Assembly (NCBI GenBank): GCA_036272915.1
Contig: DATAXV010000032.1
Location: 1-40,215 of the forward strand
Source: DATAXV01 sp036272915
Lineage (GTDB): Bacteria; Chloroflexota; Dormibacteria; Dormibacterales; Dormibacteraceae
Direction: 5' to 3'
DNA length: 40,215 nucleotides
The position numbers were made by a program, and so were the translations under genes. Positions 1-7,264 of this stretch are shown piece by piece. Below the pieces are notes generated by a model. That model was not told where the DNA came from and ran no database searches. It saw nothing but the letters and a program-made list of their open reading frames with translations. Every line of letters starts with the position of its first letter. Position 1 is the stretch's first letter.

Positions 1-943
1 CGTAACCGAGCACGTCCCGAGCCTTGTCGACCTCGGGCACGCGCATCTGCACGTCGTACTCGTAGGCGGGGTCGCTGATCAGGCGGAGCGGACGATCGGG
101 GCCGTTGATCTTGTGCCAGATGACCTCGGACAGCTCCTTGACGCTGGTGCTCTCCGCGGTGGAGATGTTGAAGTCCTCGTTGACGGCCTTGTCCGATTCC
201 ATGCAGACGCGAATGCCCCTGGCCAGATCGCCGCCGTAGGTGTAGTGGCGGACCTGCGAGCCGTCGCCGAGGATGTGCAGCGGATCCTGCCCCTTCATCA
301 CCTTCTGGACTAGGTCGGGGACGACGTGGCTCATCGCCAGCTTGACGTTCCCGCTCATGATCTCCGAGTCGCGGAGGGCTCGCCGCTCACCCAGGCCGAC
401 GCAGTTGAAGGGCCGGATGATGGTGTAGGGAAGGCCGTACTGCTCGTGCGCGCCCTTGGCGTAGAACTCGGACGCCAGCTTCTGGAAGCCGTAGGTCGAC
501 TTCGGCGGCGGGCTGCTCAGCTGAGCGCCCTCAGGCGTCGGGAAGACCGTGGCGCTCTCGTACACCATGCTGCTGGAGAGCACGTTGATCTTGGTCAGAT
601 GATGGTTCTTGTGGGCGTGGATGGCGGCGTCGAAGGTCGAGGCGAGGATGCGCTCGTTCTCGGCCAGCAGGTCGTACGCGAACTCGTGGAAATAGCTGAT
701 GCCGCCGATCATGGCGGCCGCGGCGACGACCTGATCGCAGCCGGACGCCAGCTCGAGCATCAGGTCCGAGTCCTTGGCGTCGCCCCGGACCAGGCTGTAG
801 CGCGGGTGGTCGTCGTAGCTCTTCGAGATCGGGCCGTACTTGCTGAAGTTGTCGACTCCCACAACCTCGTGGCCGGCCTCGAGCAGCTCGGGGACCAGAT
901 ATCCGCAGATGAAACCGGCGGCGCCGGTCACGAGCACCTTCAC
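1..943 (-). CDS. NAD-dependent epimerase/dehydratase (extended SDR), C-terminus cut by window edge
   Basis: About 314 codons are visible; translation runs off the left edge, so only the extreme C-terminus is missing for a family of about 310-340 residues. The protein starts VKVLVTGAAGF, a Rossmann nucleotide-binding start, and has the SDR catalytic pair in STYGFQK (YxxxK). It probably epimerises or dehydrates a nucleotide sugar for the glycan made by this locus; the LSSSMVYE and IRPFNCVG stretches are like GDP-mannose epimerase/GDP-fucose synthase relatives, but the substrate cannot be assigned. The GTG start lies in a GTGA overlap with the stop of the upstream dehydrogenase gene, which fixes the start and implies translational coupling. 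Oddity: the third Gly of the GxxGxxG motif is Cys (GAAGFIC), with a Gly right after it. Confidence 0.85.
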   Translation of the reverse strand, partial: MKVLVTGAAGFICGYLVPELLEAGHEVVGVDNFSKYGPISKSYDDHPRYSLVRGDAKDSDLMLELASGCDQVVAAAAMIGGISYFHEFAYDLLAENERILASTFDAAIHAHKNHHLTKINVLSSSMVYESATVFPTPEGAQLSSPPPKSTYGFQKLASEFYAKGAHEQYGLPYTIIRPFNCVGLGERRALRDSEIMSGNVKLAMSHVVPDLVQKVMKGQDPLHILGDGSQVRHYTYGGDLARGIRVCMESDKAVNEDFNISTAESTSVKELSEVIWHKINGPDRPLRLISDPAYEYDVQMRVPEVDKARDVLGY

Positions 944-2199
944 ACGCGAATTCCTTTGCCAGTGACGCCCCAGATGTCGACCACCTCGCGGTCGTCGAGG
1001 TCGAGCGTGCGGTAGACGGAGTGGGGGGCGCCGATGATGAGCACGTCGGACAGGCGCACGACCTCGTCAAGCGGCCTCAGGTCGGCGTCGGGGACGTAGG
1101 GGTCCGTGGTCAGCACGTGCGCGCCGCGGAAGGCGGCCAGCTTCTTCAGCTTGTAGCTGAGCGACGTCCGGGCGTCGTCCGAGTCGCCCTTGAAGGCCAT
1201 GCCCAGGATGCCCACCGTCCGGCCGTCCAGCGAGCGGCGCTCCTGGATGGAGTCGATCAGATAGCCGGGGAGCCCCTCGTTGGCGAGCATCCCGGCGTGG
1301 CCGAGCATGAAGTGGTCGGCGCTGAACGCGGCCAGCTGCATCGTGTCCTTGAGCAGACAGGGACCGGCGGCGAAGCCGGGGGCCGGCAGGTCGGCGCCAC
1401 GGGGATAGTTGTGCCGGATCGCGTGCAGGACCCGGTTGTAGTCGAGCCCGGCGCTGTTGGCCATCACGAAGAACTGGTTGGCAACAGCGAACTTCAGGTA
1501 ACGCCAGGTGTTGGTGAAGAGCTTGGCCGCCTCCGCCTCCTTGGGTTCGGTGCGGATGATCTCCACCTCGAGGGCGTCGAAGACCTGGCTGGCTCGCTGG
1601 AAGGCGCGCTCGGTGCTGGCGCCGATCAGCTGAGGCAGGCTTCGGATCTCCTCGATGGCATGACCCTCGGCGATGCGCTCGGGGCAGAAGGCGACGTCGG
1701 CCTGCTTGCCCATGTCGCGCAGCCGCTGCTCCACGTAGTGAGTGGTCCCGGGGTACACGGTGGAGCGCAGGATCACCAGGGCGTCGTTGCGCAGGTGAGG
1801 GCCGAGTTCTCCGACCACCCGCTCGAAGACCCGGGTGGAGGGGTTCATGAACTCATCGATGGGGGTGCCGATGACCAGCACGACCACATCGGTCTGGGCG
1901 AGGACCTTGGGGTCGTCGCTCATCACCAGGCGGTCGGTGGGCAGGAGCTGGGTGAGGAGCTCGTCCGCACCCTCCTCCTTGAACGGCATCTCTCCCTCGC
2001 TGACCCGCCGCATCTTGTCCGTATCGACGTCGTAGATGCCTACCCGGCGCCCGGCCTGCGCGAAGGAGAGCGCGAGGGGCAGCCCGACGTGCCCGCATCC
2101 ACCGACGATGACGAGGTCAAGAGGCGGGGCCGCGACGCCAGCCACCGTTGAGGTCGTCCCCGCGGCGGCGAAGTCAGTTCCGGTCCTTGGCTCGCTCAT
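940..2199 (-). CDS. UDP-glucose/GDP-mannose dehydrogenase family nucleotide-sugar dehydrogenase
   Basis: This 419-residue protein would oxidise the C6 hydroxyl of a nucleotide sugar to a uronate with NAD. An N-terminal Rossmann motif GCGHVG lies at residues 34-39, the central helix has the conserved Lys/Asn pair (AAKLFTN, about 226-230), and the catalytic Cys is C281 in GPCLLKD. A C-terminal UDP-binding domain begins near GILGMAFKGDSDD. The first 27 residues are an Ala/Thr-rich extension before the fold. The Cys context differs from the GYGGSCFPKD of the second dehydrogenase in this window, so it probably uses another substrate (WecC/WbpA-like UDP-HexNAc or similar). It is the first gene of a leftward pair with the epimerase, overlapping it by 4 nt. 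No Shine-Dalgarno precedes the ATG, and a TAGAAT box ends 11 nt upstream. Confidence 0.9.
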   Translation of the reverse strand: MSEPRTGTDFAAAGTTSTVAGVAAPPLDLVIVGGCGHVGLPLALSFAQAGRRVGIYDVDTDKMRRVSEGEMPFKEEGADELLTQLLPTDRLVMSDDPKVLAQTDVVVLVIGTPIDEFMNPSTRVFERVVGELGPHLRNDALVILRSTVYPGTTHYVEQRLRDMGKQADVAFCPERIAEGHAIEEIRSLPQLIGASTERAFQRASQVFDALEVEIIRTEPKEAEAAKLFTNTWRYLKFAVANQFFVMANSAGLDYNRVLHAIRHNYPRGADLPAPGFAAGPCLLKDTMQLAAFSADHFMLGHAGMLANEGLPGYLIDSIQERRSLDGRTVGILGMAFKGDSDDARTSLSYKLKKLAAFRGAHVLTTDPYVPDADLRPLDEVVRLSDVLIIGAPHSVYRTLDLDDREVVDIWGVTGKGIRV

Positions 2200-2210
2200 A
2201 GTTCTGGAGC

Positions 2211-2216
2211 ATTCTA
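2211..2216 (-). promoter_or_regulatory. Candidate -10 box for the leftward dehydrogenase-epimerase operon
   Basis: TAGAAT on the minus strand ends 11 nt before the ATG at 2199, placing the expected transcription start about 4-5 nt before the codon. There is no Shine-Dalgarno and no good -35. The same spacing recurs at several first genes in the window. Confidence 0.4.
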
Positions 2217-2404
2217 TCTGTGTCGTCAGTCGCCACGGGCTGGACTAGCGAGGCGCAGCGGAGGGCCGCTGACGATCTCGCCAGACAGGCCTGGCCGGGA
2301 CCGCTGCGAATGGGGAACGGGATCACCGGGCGTCGCTCGACAGCAGGACCCGCCACCATCAGATATGGGCTCCGCGGGCCCTCCGTTAAATGACACGCGC
2401 GCGC

Positions 2405-2431
2405 TTGCGTTCCATTCGCCTTTGGCATAAT
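2405..2431 (+). promoter_or_regulatory. Candidate extended -10 promoter for the UDP-glucuronate decarboxylase gene
   Basis: TTGCGT (2405-2410) and CATAAT (2426-2431) are separated by 15 nt, with a TG two bases upstream of the -10 (TGGCATAAT), the extended -10 form that tolerates a poor -35. It would give a leader of about 130 nt before the ATG at 2567. Confidence 0.4.
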
Positions 2432-2566
2432 CCGGTCCCACTGTGAATCGACCGATCCTGAGCGGGTGGAGCGGAGCCGGACCATGATGGGGTCGGCGAT
2501 GGACCCCGCAGCCGGACAGCCGACGGAACCTCAAGCCAGCCCTGACCCGACGGAGGCCATATAGCG

Positions 2567-3508
2567 ATGCCCACAGCGGTTGTCTCCGGCGGCGCCGGCT
2601 TTCTCGGATCGCATCTCTGCGAGCGCCTCCTGAACCAGGGGTGGCGGGTGACGGCGATCGACAATCTGGTCACCGGCTCGCTCGCCAACCTGGCTGAGCT
2701 CGAGGGCCGCCCAGGCTTCTCGATGCTCAATCTGGACGTGTCCGCCGGCGTTGAGCTCAACGGTCCGGTCGACCGGATCCTGCACTTCGCCTCGCCCGCC
2801 TCGCCGGTCGACTTCGACACGATCCCGGTCGAGATTCTGGACGTGGGCACGGTGGGCACGCGCAACCTGCTCGAGCTCGCCCGGCGCACCGGCGCGCGCT
2901 TCCTGCTCGCTTCGACCTCGGAGGTGTACGGCGACCCGCTGGTCCACCCACAGCCTGAGTCCTACTGGGGCAATGTCAACTCGATCGGCCCGCGCAGCTG
3001 CTACGACGAGGCCAAGCGGTGCGCCGAGGCGTTCACGATGGCCTATCACCGCCGGTACGGCGTCGAGACCCGAATCATGCGCATCTTCAACACGTACGGG
3101 CCGCGGATGCGCCTGGACGACGGCCGGGTGATCCCCAACTACATGGGCCAGGCGCTGCGCGGCGAACCGCTCACCGTCTACGGCGCGGGGCATCAGACCC
3201 GCAGCCTCTGCTACGTCGACGATCTGATCGACGGTGCGCTGGCGGTCCTCGAAGGGCCCGACCCCATGCCGTTCAACATCGGCACCCAGCACGAGGTCTC
3301 GATGGCGGAGCTTGCGGTGCTGATCAAGGAGATCACGGGCAGCAGCAGCGAGGTCGTCCACCGACCGCTCCCGCCGGACGACCCCAAGCAGCGCCGCCCC
3401 GACACGCAGCGGGCGACGGAGGTGCTGGGCTGGCGACCCAAGGTCTCGATGGAGGAGGGGCTGAGGAGGACCCTCGCCTACTTCCGGGGCAGGCTCGCCG
3501 CGGTCTGA
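2567..3508 (+). CDS. uxs: UDP-glucuronate decarboxylase (UDP-xylose synthase), SDR family
   Basis: This enzyme converts UDP-glucuronate to UDP-xylose with bound NAD in the cytoplasm. The 313 residues match the family length. The NAD motif GGAGFLG is at residues 8-14, ASPASPVDF at about 75-83, the TSE triad part at 117-119, and YxxxK at Y146/K150 (YDEAK). The signature ESYWGNVNSIGPRSCYDEAKR is diagnostic of UXS-type decarboxylases. The ATG is preceded by GGAGG about ten bases upstream. The gene converges on the UDP-glucose dehydrogenase gene, and the two reading frames overlap tail to tail by 31 bp (3478-3508). The dehydrogenase would supply its substrate, so the two make UDP-xylose from UDP-glucose for the glycosyltransferases nearby. 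Confidence 0.93.
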   Translation: MPTAVVSGGAGFLGSHLCERLLNQGWRVTAIDNLVTGSLANLAELEGRPGFSMLNLDVSAGVELNGPVDRILHFASPASPVDFDTIPVEILDVGTVGTRNLLELARRTGARFLLASTSEVYGDPLVHPQPESYWGNVNSIGPRSCYDEAKRCAEAFTMAYHRRYGVETRIMRIFNTYGPRMRLDDGRVIPNYMGQALRGEPLTVYGAGHQTRSLCYVDDLIDGALAVLEGPDPMPFNIGTQHEVSMAELAVLIKEITGSSSEVVHRPLPPDDPKQRRPDTQRATEVLGWRPKVSMEEGLRRTLAYFRGRLAAV

Positions 3509-6165
3509 TCGCCGGCCGGGACGCCCGGCCGGCCACGTCCGATCCCGCTATACCGGAAGCCCAGCTTGGTCATCGTCACCGGGTCGTAGATGTTGCGACC
3601 ATCCACGAGGATGGGCGTCCGAAGCAGCTTGCGGATGCGGGCCAGGTCGAGCTGGCGGAACTCGTTCCACTCGGTGACGACGACCACGGCATCGGCGCCG
3701 TCGGCCGCCGCGTATGGGTCGCTCACCAGCTGAATCCCAGGTATCAGCTCCCTGGCTCGATCCATCGCGACCGGGTCATAGCCCCTGACCACCGCACCCT
3801 CCTCGAGCAGCCATCTCGCGATCTCCACGCTCGGGGCTTCGCGCAGGTCGTCGGTGTTGGGCTTGAAGGCGAGGCCGAGGAGCCCGATCGTCCGGCCGCC
3901 GAGGCTGCCAAGGTACTCGCGGAGGCGGTTGACGACCAGAAGGCGCTGTTCGCGGTTGATCTCCATCACCGCGTGGAGGAGCTCGGGGTGGTAGCCGTAG
4001 CGGTCGGCGATGGCGGCCAGCGCCTTCACGTCCTTGGGGAAGCAGTTGTGGACGACCAGGCCTCCGGTCGTGACGAAGGTGTGTGCTCCAGGGACCTCGA
4101 GCGAGTACACGGCGCCGGAGAATGGCTGCCGCTCGACGCTGGTGACGCGCACCCAAGCGGCGTGCGCCGGTCCTCGACGGTAGCCGGTGGGGGCGATGCG
4201 CTTGGCCTGATCTGCAATCGATCGCCGGATGCTTTCGCGGTCGCCTTCGGCCACCAGTTCCAGCAGCTGTTCGATCTGGTCCGCGCCGGACACCTGGATC
4301 CAGTACGTGTCCTGGGTGGACTTGGCTGTGCGGCCAACCCGCAGCGAGCCGACGAACCCGAGATCGCCAAGTAGGCGCAGGACCCCGTCGGCCAGCGGGC
4401 GGCTGACGGTGCCGTACTCGAGGATCACACTCGGGCCGCCGTTGACATAGCTCCAGGACCCATCGCCGCGCCACAGCCCGCCGAGCAGCGCCAGCCTGTC
4501 CTCGCGTGAGGCCTCCCAGATGGCGTCGGGCATGCGCTGTTCGTAGGCATTCGCACCCAGCCCCAGTGCTCCCAGCCAGAAGCTGGCGAGCAGGCGAGAG
4601 GAGACAACCACCCTGGTGGTGGTCGCCACGTGGTGCACGGTCGCCTTGACGCCGAGGTCCGTCCAGAAGTCCCTGACCTCATCGACCAGGTCCTGTTCGT
4701 CGGTTGGATGGAAGGACCACTGGATCCGGCGCCGGGCCCCGTCTACCCCGACGTGGCCCTCGGCGAGGTACAGACCCACGACCCGCCAGAAGGCGCGGTC
4801 GGGAGCGATGCGGTCTGGCAGGGCTGTGCCGTTTCGCGCGGTCTTGAGGAGCGCTCCCTTGACGGACATGCCCAGTTCGCGCAGCTCGTGCTGGCGGATG
4901 GCGCCGCTCCGAGCCAGGTCGTGGCTCCGGGCTACCATCAGCACAGACCGTGGACGCGGCGCGCTTCCGGGCTCCGGACCGCTGGTCGGTCGCACGATGA
5001 CGTCGGCCGGCTCCAGCCCGGCACCGGCCATCGCGTCGAGAAGCGGAGGAAGGCTGATCGGGCTGGGCGGTGGCGACTGCTGCGCCAGCGGGATCCAATC
5101 GGAGTTGGTGAGCTGCTCGGCGAGCTTGACGCCGGTCGACGTCACGAAGGGGTGGTCGGCTGTGCAGCGCACGCGACGACCCATCTTGGTGTGGACCTGG
5201 AGGATCTCGCCCTCGACCACTCGCCTCGTCACCGCGGCCCCGGGAAGGAACTCCGGCGTGGCGGCGTCGGATCGCCACGCTCGAACCTCGCAACGCTCCC
5301 CATCGGCGAGCTCCGCATAGAGCCGCGCAAGCGGTAGCAGTTCCGTGCGCCCCCGCCACCGGACGAGGACGGACTCATCTCCGGTCAGGCAGGACCCGCC
5401 GTAGCCGATGCCGGCATCGAGGAAGGCGGACCCGATGCGGGTGTCGAGACCCATCCCATCTGCGACAAGGCGCACGTCGGCACCGACCCGCTCGCAGATC
5501 CGGGCGATCATGTTGATGAAGGAGATGCGCGTGGCCAGGAAGGCGTTCGACGCGTACTTCACCATCTCCGCCGTCGACAGATCGCAGGTCAGGACTTGGG
5601 CGTCGAGGGGCTCATAGAGGCGGGCGACCTGGCCGGCGGCGTCCATGTCGCGGGCGCCGATCACGATCCGGTCGGGTTCCATGAAGTCGCGGAGCGCGGT
5701 GCCCTCGCGCAGGAACTCGGGATTCGAGACGACACTCACCTGGCGGTCCGTCCTGGAGGCGATGATCTGCGAGACCATGTCGCCGGTTCCAATCGGGACG
5801 GTTGACTTGTTGACCACGATCAGCGGACCCCGAAGGTGCTCGGCGATGGCGATGGCCGCGGCCTCGACCGCGTCGAGATTGGCTTCACCGTTCTCGGAGC
5901 CGGGCGTGCCCACTGCAATGAAGACGAACTCGGCATCCGACAGCGCCACTGGGTACGAGGCGGTGAAGGACAGGCGCCCCGCCTTGGCGTTGCGCTCGAC
6001 CACCTCGGCCAGCCCTGGCTCGAAGAAGGGGATGGTCCCCGACCTCAGCTCCCGGACCTTGGTCTCGTCCTTGTCGAGCACCACCACTCGGTTCCCGAGG
6101 TCAGCTAGGCAGGCGGCGGTGGTGAGGCCGACGTAACCCCCGCCGACCATGGTGATAGTGCTCAC
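3478..6165 (-). CDS. ugd: UDP-glucose 6-dehydrogenase interrupted by an intein
   Basis: The 895-codon frame encodes a normal UDP-glucose dehydrogenase of 446 residues (exteins 1-258 and 708-895) around a 449-residue intein. N-extein: Rossmann motif GGGYVG, VGTPGS, NKSTVPIGTG, NPEFLREG and the Lys/Asn helix EMVKYASNAF. The extein junction restores the active-site motif GYGGSCFPKD. C-extein: GLLGLAFKPNTDD and the UDP-binding domain ending in DGRNIYDP. The enzyme oxidises UDP-glucose to UDP-glucuronate, the substrate of the adjacent decarboxylase. Because the intein replaces the contact to the catalytic Cys, the precursor should be inactive until splicing. The GTG start follows an extended -10 promoter by 9 nt and has no Shine-Dalgarno. 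The 3' end overlaps the convergent decarboxylase gene. Confidence 0.95.
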   Translation of the reverse strand: MSTITMVGGGYVGLTTAACLADLGNRVVVLDKDETKVRELRSGTIPFFEPGLAEVVERNAKAGRLSFTASYPVALSDAEFVFIAVGTPGSENGEANLDAVEAAAIAIAEHLRGPLIVVNKSTVPIGTGDMVSQIIASRTDRQVSVVSNPEFLREGTALRDFMEPDRIVIGARDMDAAGQVARLYEPLDAQVLTCDLSTAEMVKYASNAFLATRISFINMIARICERVGADVRLVADGMGLDTRIGSAFLDAGIGYGGSCLTGDESVLVRWRGRTELLPLARLYAELADGERCEVRAWRSDAATPEFLPGAAVTRRVVEGEILQVHTKMGRRVRCTADHPFVTSTGVKLAEQLTNSDWIPLAQQSPPPSPISLPPLLDAMAGAGLEPADVIVRPTSGPEPGSAPRPRSVLMVARSHDLARSGAIRQHELRELGMSVKGALLKTARNGTALPDRIAPDRAFWRVVGLYLAEGHVGVDGARRRIQWSFHPTDEQDLVDEVRDFWTDLGVKATVHHVATTTRVVVSSRLLASFWLGALGLGANAYEQRMPDAIWEASREDRLALLGGLWRGDGSWSYVNGGPSVILEYGTVSRPLADGVLRLLGDLGFVGSLRVGRTAKSTQDTYWIQVSGADQIEQLLELVAEGDRESIRRSIADQAKRIAPTGYRRGPAHAAWVRVTSVERQPFSGAVYSLEVPGAHTFVTTGGLVVHNCFPKDVKALAAIADRYGYHPELLHAVMEINREQRLLVVNRLREYLGSLGGRTIGLLGLAFKPNTDDLREAPSVEIARWLLEEGAVVRGYDPVAMDRARELIPGIQLVSDPYAAADGADAVVVVTEWNEFRQLDLARIRKLLRTPILVDGRNIYDPVTMTKLGFRYSGIGRGRPGVPAGDQTAASLPRK
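4045..5391 (-). mobile_element. Intein with LAGLIDADG homing endonuclease domain, inserted in ugd
   Basis: The intein spans precursor residues 259-707 (449 aa). It begins with Cys1 in CLTGDESVLV (block A), has the block B motif CTADHPF (Thr and His at intein residues 77 and 80), and ends in VYSLEVPGAHTFV (block F) and GGLVVHN followed by extein Cys (block G, penultimate His and terminal Asn present). All four splicing residues are intact, so splicing should be active. Between them, about 4237-4794, lies a two-motif LAGLIDADG endonuclease: LYLAEGH (intein residues 207-213) and LLGGLWRGDGSW (302-313), with acidic Glu and Asp at the metal-binding positions. The endonuclease thus looks intact and the element possibly still mobile. 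The +1 residue is the catalytic Cys of the dehydrogenase. Boundaries are exact to the residue by motif. Confidence 0.95.
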
Positions 6166-6174
6166 GGCGATGGC

Positions 6175-6202
6175 ATTATCGCAGGCGACTCTGGATGCGC
6201 AA
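6175..6202 (-). promoter_or_regulatory. Promoter candidate of ugd (extended -10, leaderless)
   Basis: On the minus strand TTGCGC (6202-6197), a 16-nt spacer and GATAAT (6180-6175) with an upstream TG (TGCGATAAT). The -10 ends 9 nt before the GTG at 6165, so the transcript would start within a few bases of the codon. It lies in the 87-bp gap after the upstream GT2 gene, so ugd can be transcribed on its own. Confidence 0.55.
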
Positions 6203-6252
6203 CAGCGTTGGCCGGCTAGCTCCAGCTGTCGGTGGCACGCATCTCGAGGCGC

Positions 6253-7068
6253 TTACGCGGTGCCTCCGTTTTCCTGAGCCGTGGTCAGCAGCGGATGGAA
6301 CTTGGCCAGTTCGGCGAGGCGCCGGCGGTGGTACTCCCGATCCTGGAGCTCGCCGAAGAGCCTGCGGTCGGAGGTCAACCTCATCTTCCAGAGGAAGAAG
6401 ATGGCCTTCACCCCATCCTGCCAGGTGATCTTCTTGCCCTCCTCGCGGCTGCGGGCGTAGTAATGGATCGGCACTTCGTGGATCCGGTAGCCGAGGCGCA
6501 GCACGCGGCCGGTTATGTCCGGCTCGATCTCGAAACGGTTGCCGCGCAGGGCAAGCCGCTGCCAGAGCTCGGAGCGCAGTGCCTTGTATCCGGTCTCAAG
6601 GTCCGAGATGTAGGCGTCGAAGAGGACGTTGGAGGCCAGGGTTATGGTCTTGTTCCCGAGGACGAACCAGTAGCTGTACGCGGTCTGGCCGACAAAGCCC
6701 CTCACACCGTAGACGACGTCGGCGCGACCCTCGACCAGAGGTGTGAGCAGGACTGGATAGTCGACCGGGTCGTACTCCAGATCGGAGTCCTGTACCAGTG
6801 CGTAGGGCTTCGTGATCTTGGAGATGGCAACACGTAGCGCCGCGCCCTTCCCTTGATTGCGCTCCTGACGGAACGGTCTCACTCGGGGATCCTTCGCCGC
6901 GATCTCGCTCAGGATCTTCCAACTGTCATCCTTCGACCCATCGTCGACAGCGATGACCTCCCCGACCTCGGGGCGCTGGAGCACGTAGCGAAGGATTACT
7001 TCCAGTGTCTCCTGCTCGTTGTAGATCGGCATCATCACCGACAGGAGACCTTCCTGAGAACGGGCCAT
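6253..7068 (-). CDS. GT2 family glycosyltransferase, dolichol-phosphate-mannose-synthase-like
   Basis: This 271-residue protein has a GT-A fold: SVMMPIYNEQ near the N-terminus, AVDDGSKDDSW, GKGAALR and the metal/nucleotide-binding DxD in QDSDLEYDP (about 93-101). LETGYKALR and GNRFEIEPDI fit the polyprenyl-phosphate mannosyl/glucosyl transferase branch. It lacks the C-terminal membrane anchor pair found in some relatives and ends with a charged tail, so it is probably a cytosolic or peripheral enzyme that loads a sugar on a lipid carrier or the growing glycan. It is transcribed in the same direction as ugd, 87 bp upstream of it, and divergently from a GT4 gene. The donor and acceptor are unknown. 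Confidence 0.87.
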   Translation of the reverse strand: MARSQEGLLSVMMPIYNEQETLEVILRYVLQRPEVGEVIAVDDGSKDDSWKILSEIAAKDPRVRPFRQERNQGKGAALRVAISKITKPYALVQDSDLEYDPVDYPVLLTPLVEGRADVVYGVRGFVGQTAYSYWFVLGNKTITLASNVLFDAYISDLETGYKALRSELWQRLALRGNRFEIEPDITGRVLRLGYRIHEVPIHYYARSREEGKKITWQDGVKAIFFLWKMRLTSDRRLFGELQDREYHRRRLAELAKFHPLLTTAQENGGTA

Positions 7069-7247
7069 GTTGGCCAGAAGCGTACTCCATCGACCTCAGC
7101 CACCGCCAAGGATACGGCGGCCGTTGTGGAAGTCCGACTGGGCGGGTCTCACCAGCTTCCGATTCCAGCACGTCCGTGCTCGAGGGCGTATCCGTACCGC
7201 CACCGTCTTCGGCCGGGACCCGGGCAAGATGGGATGGGCCGACCCCC

Positions 7248-7253
7248 TATCCT
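7248..7253 (+). promoter_or_regulatory. Weak -10 candidate before the GT4 gene at 7265
   Basis: TATCCT ends 11 nt before the ATG, the same spacing as at 2211 and 18968. No recognisable -35 lies upstream and no Shine-Dalgarno lies between. The support is mainly the recurring geometry. Confidence 0.25.
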
Positions 7254-7264
7254 GAAGCCTGCTC

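Larger units (their letters stand above)
2200..2566. other. 367-bp divergent intergenic region
   Basis: This region lies between the leftward dehydrogenase operon and the rightward UDP-glucuronate decarboxylase gene. It holds the two promoter candidates listed separately. I see no credible small gene and no strong inverted repeat in it. Confidence 0.6.
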
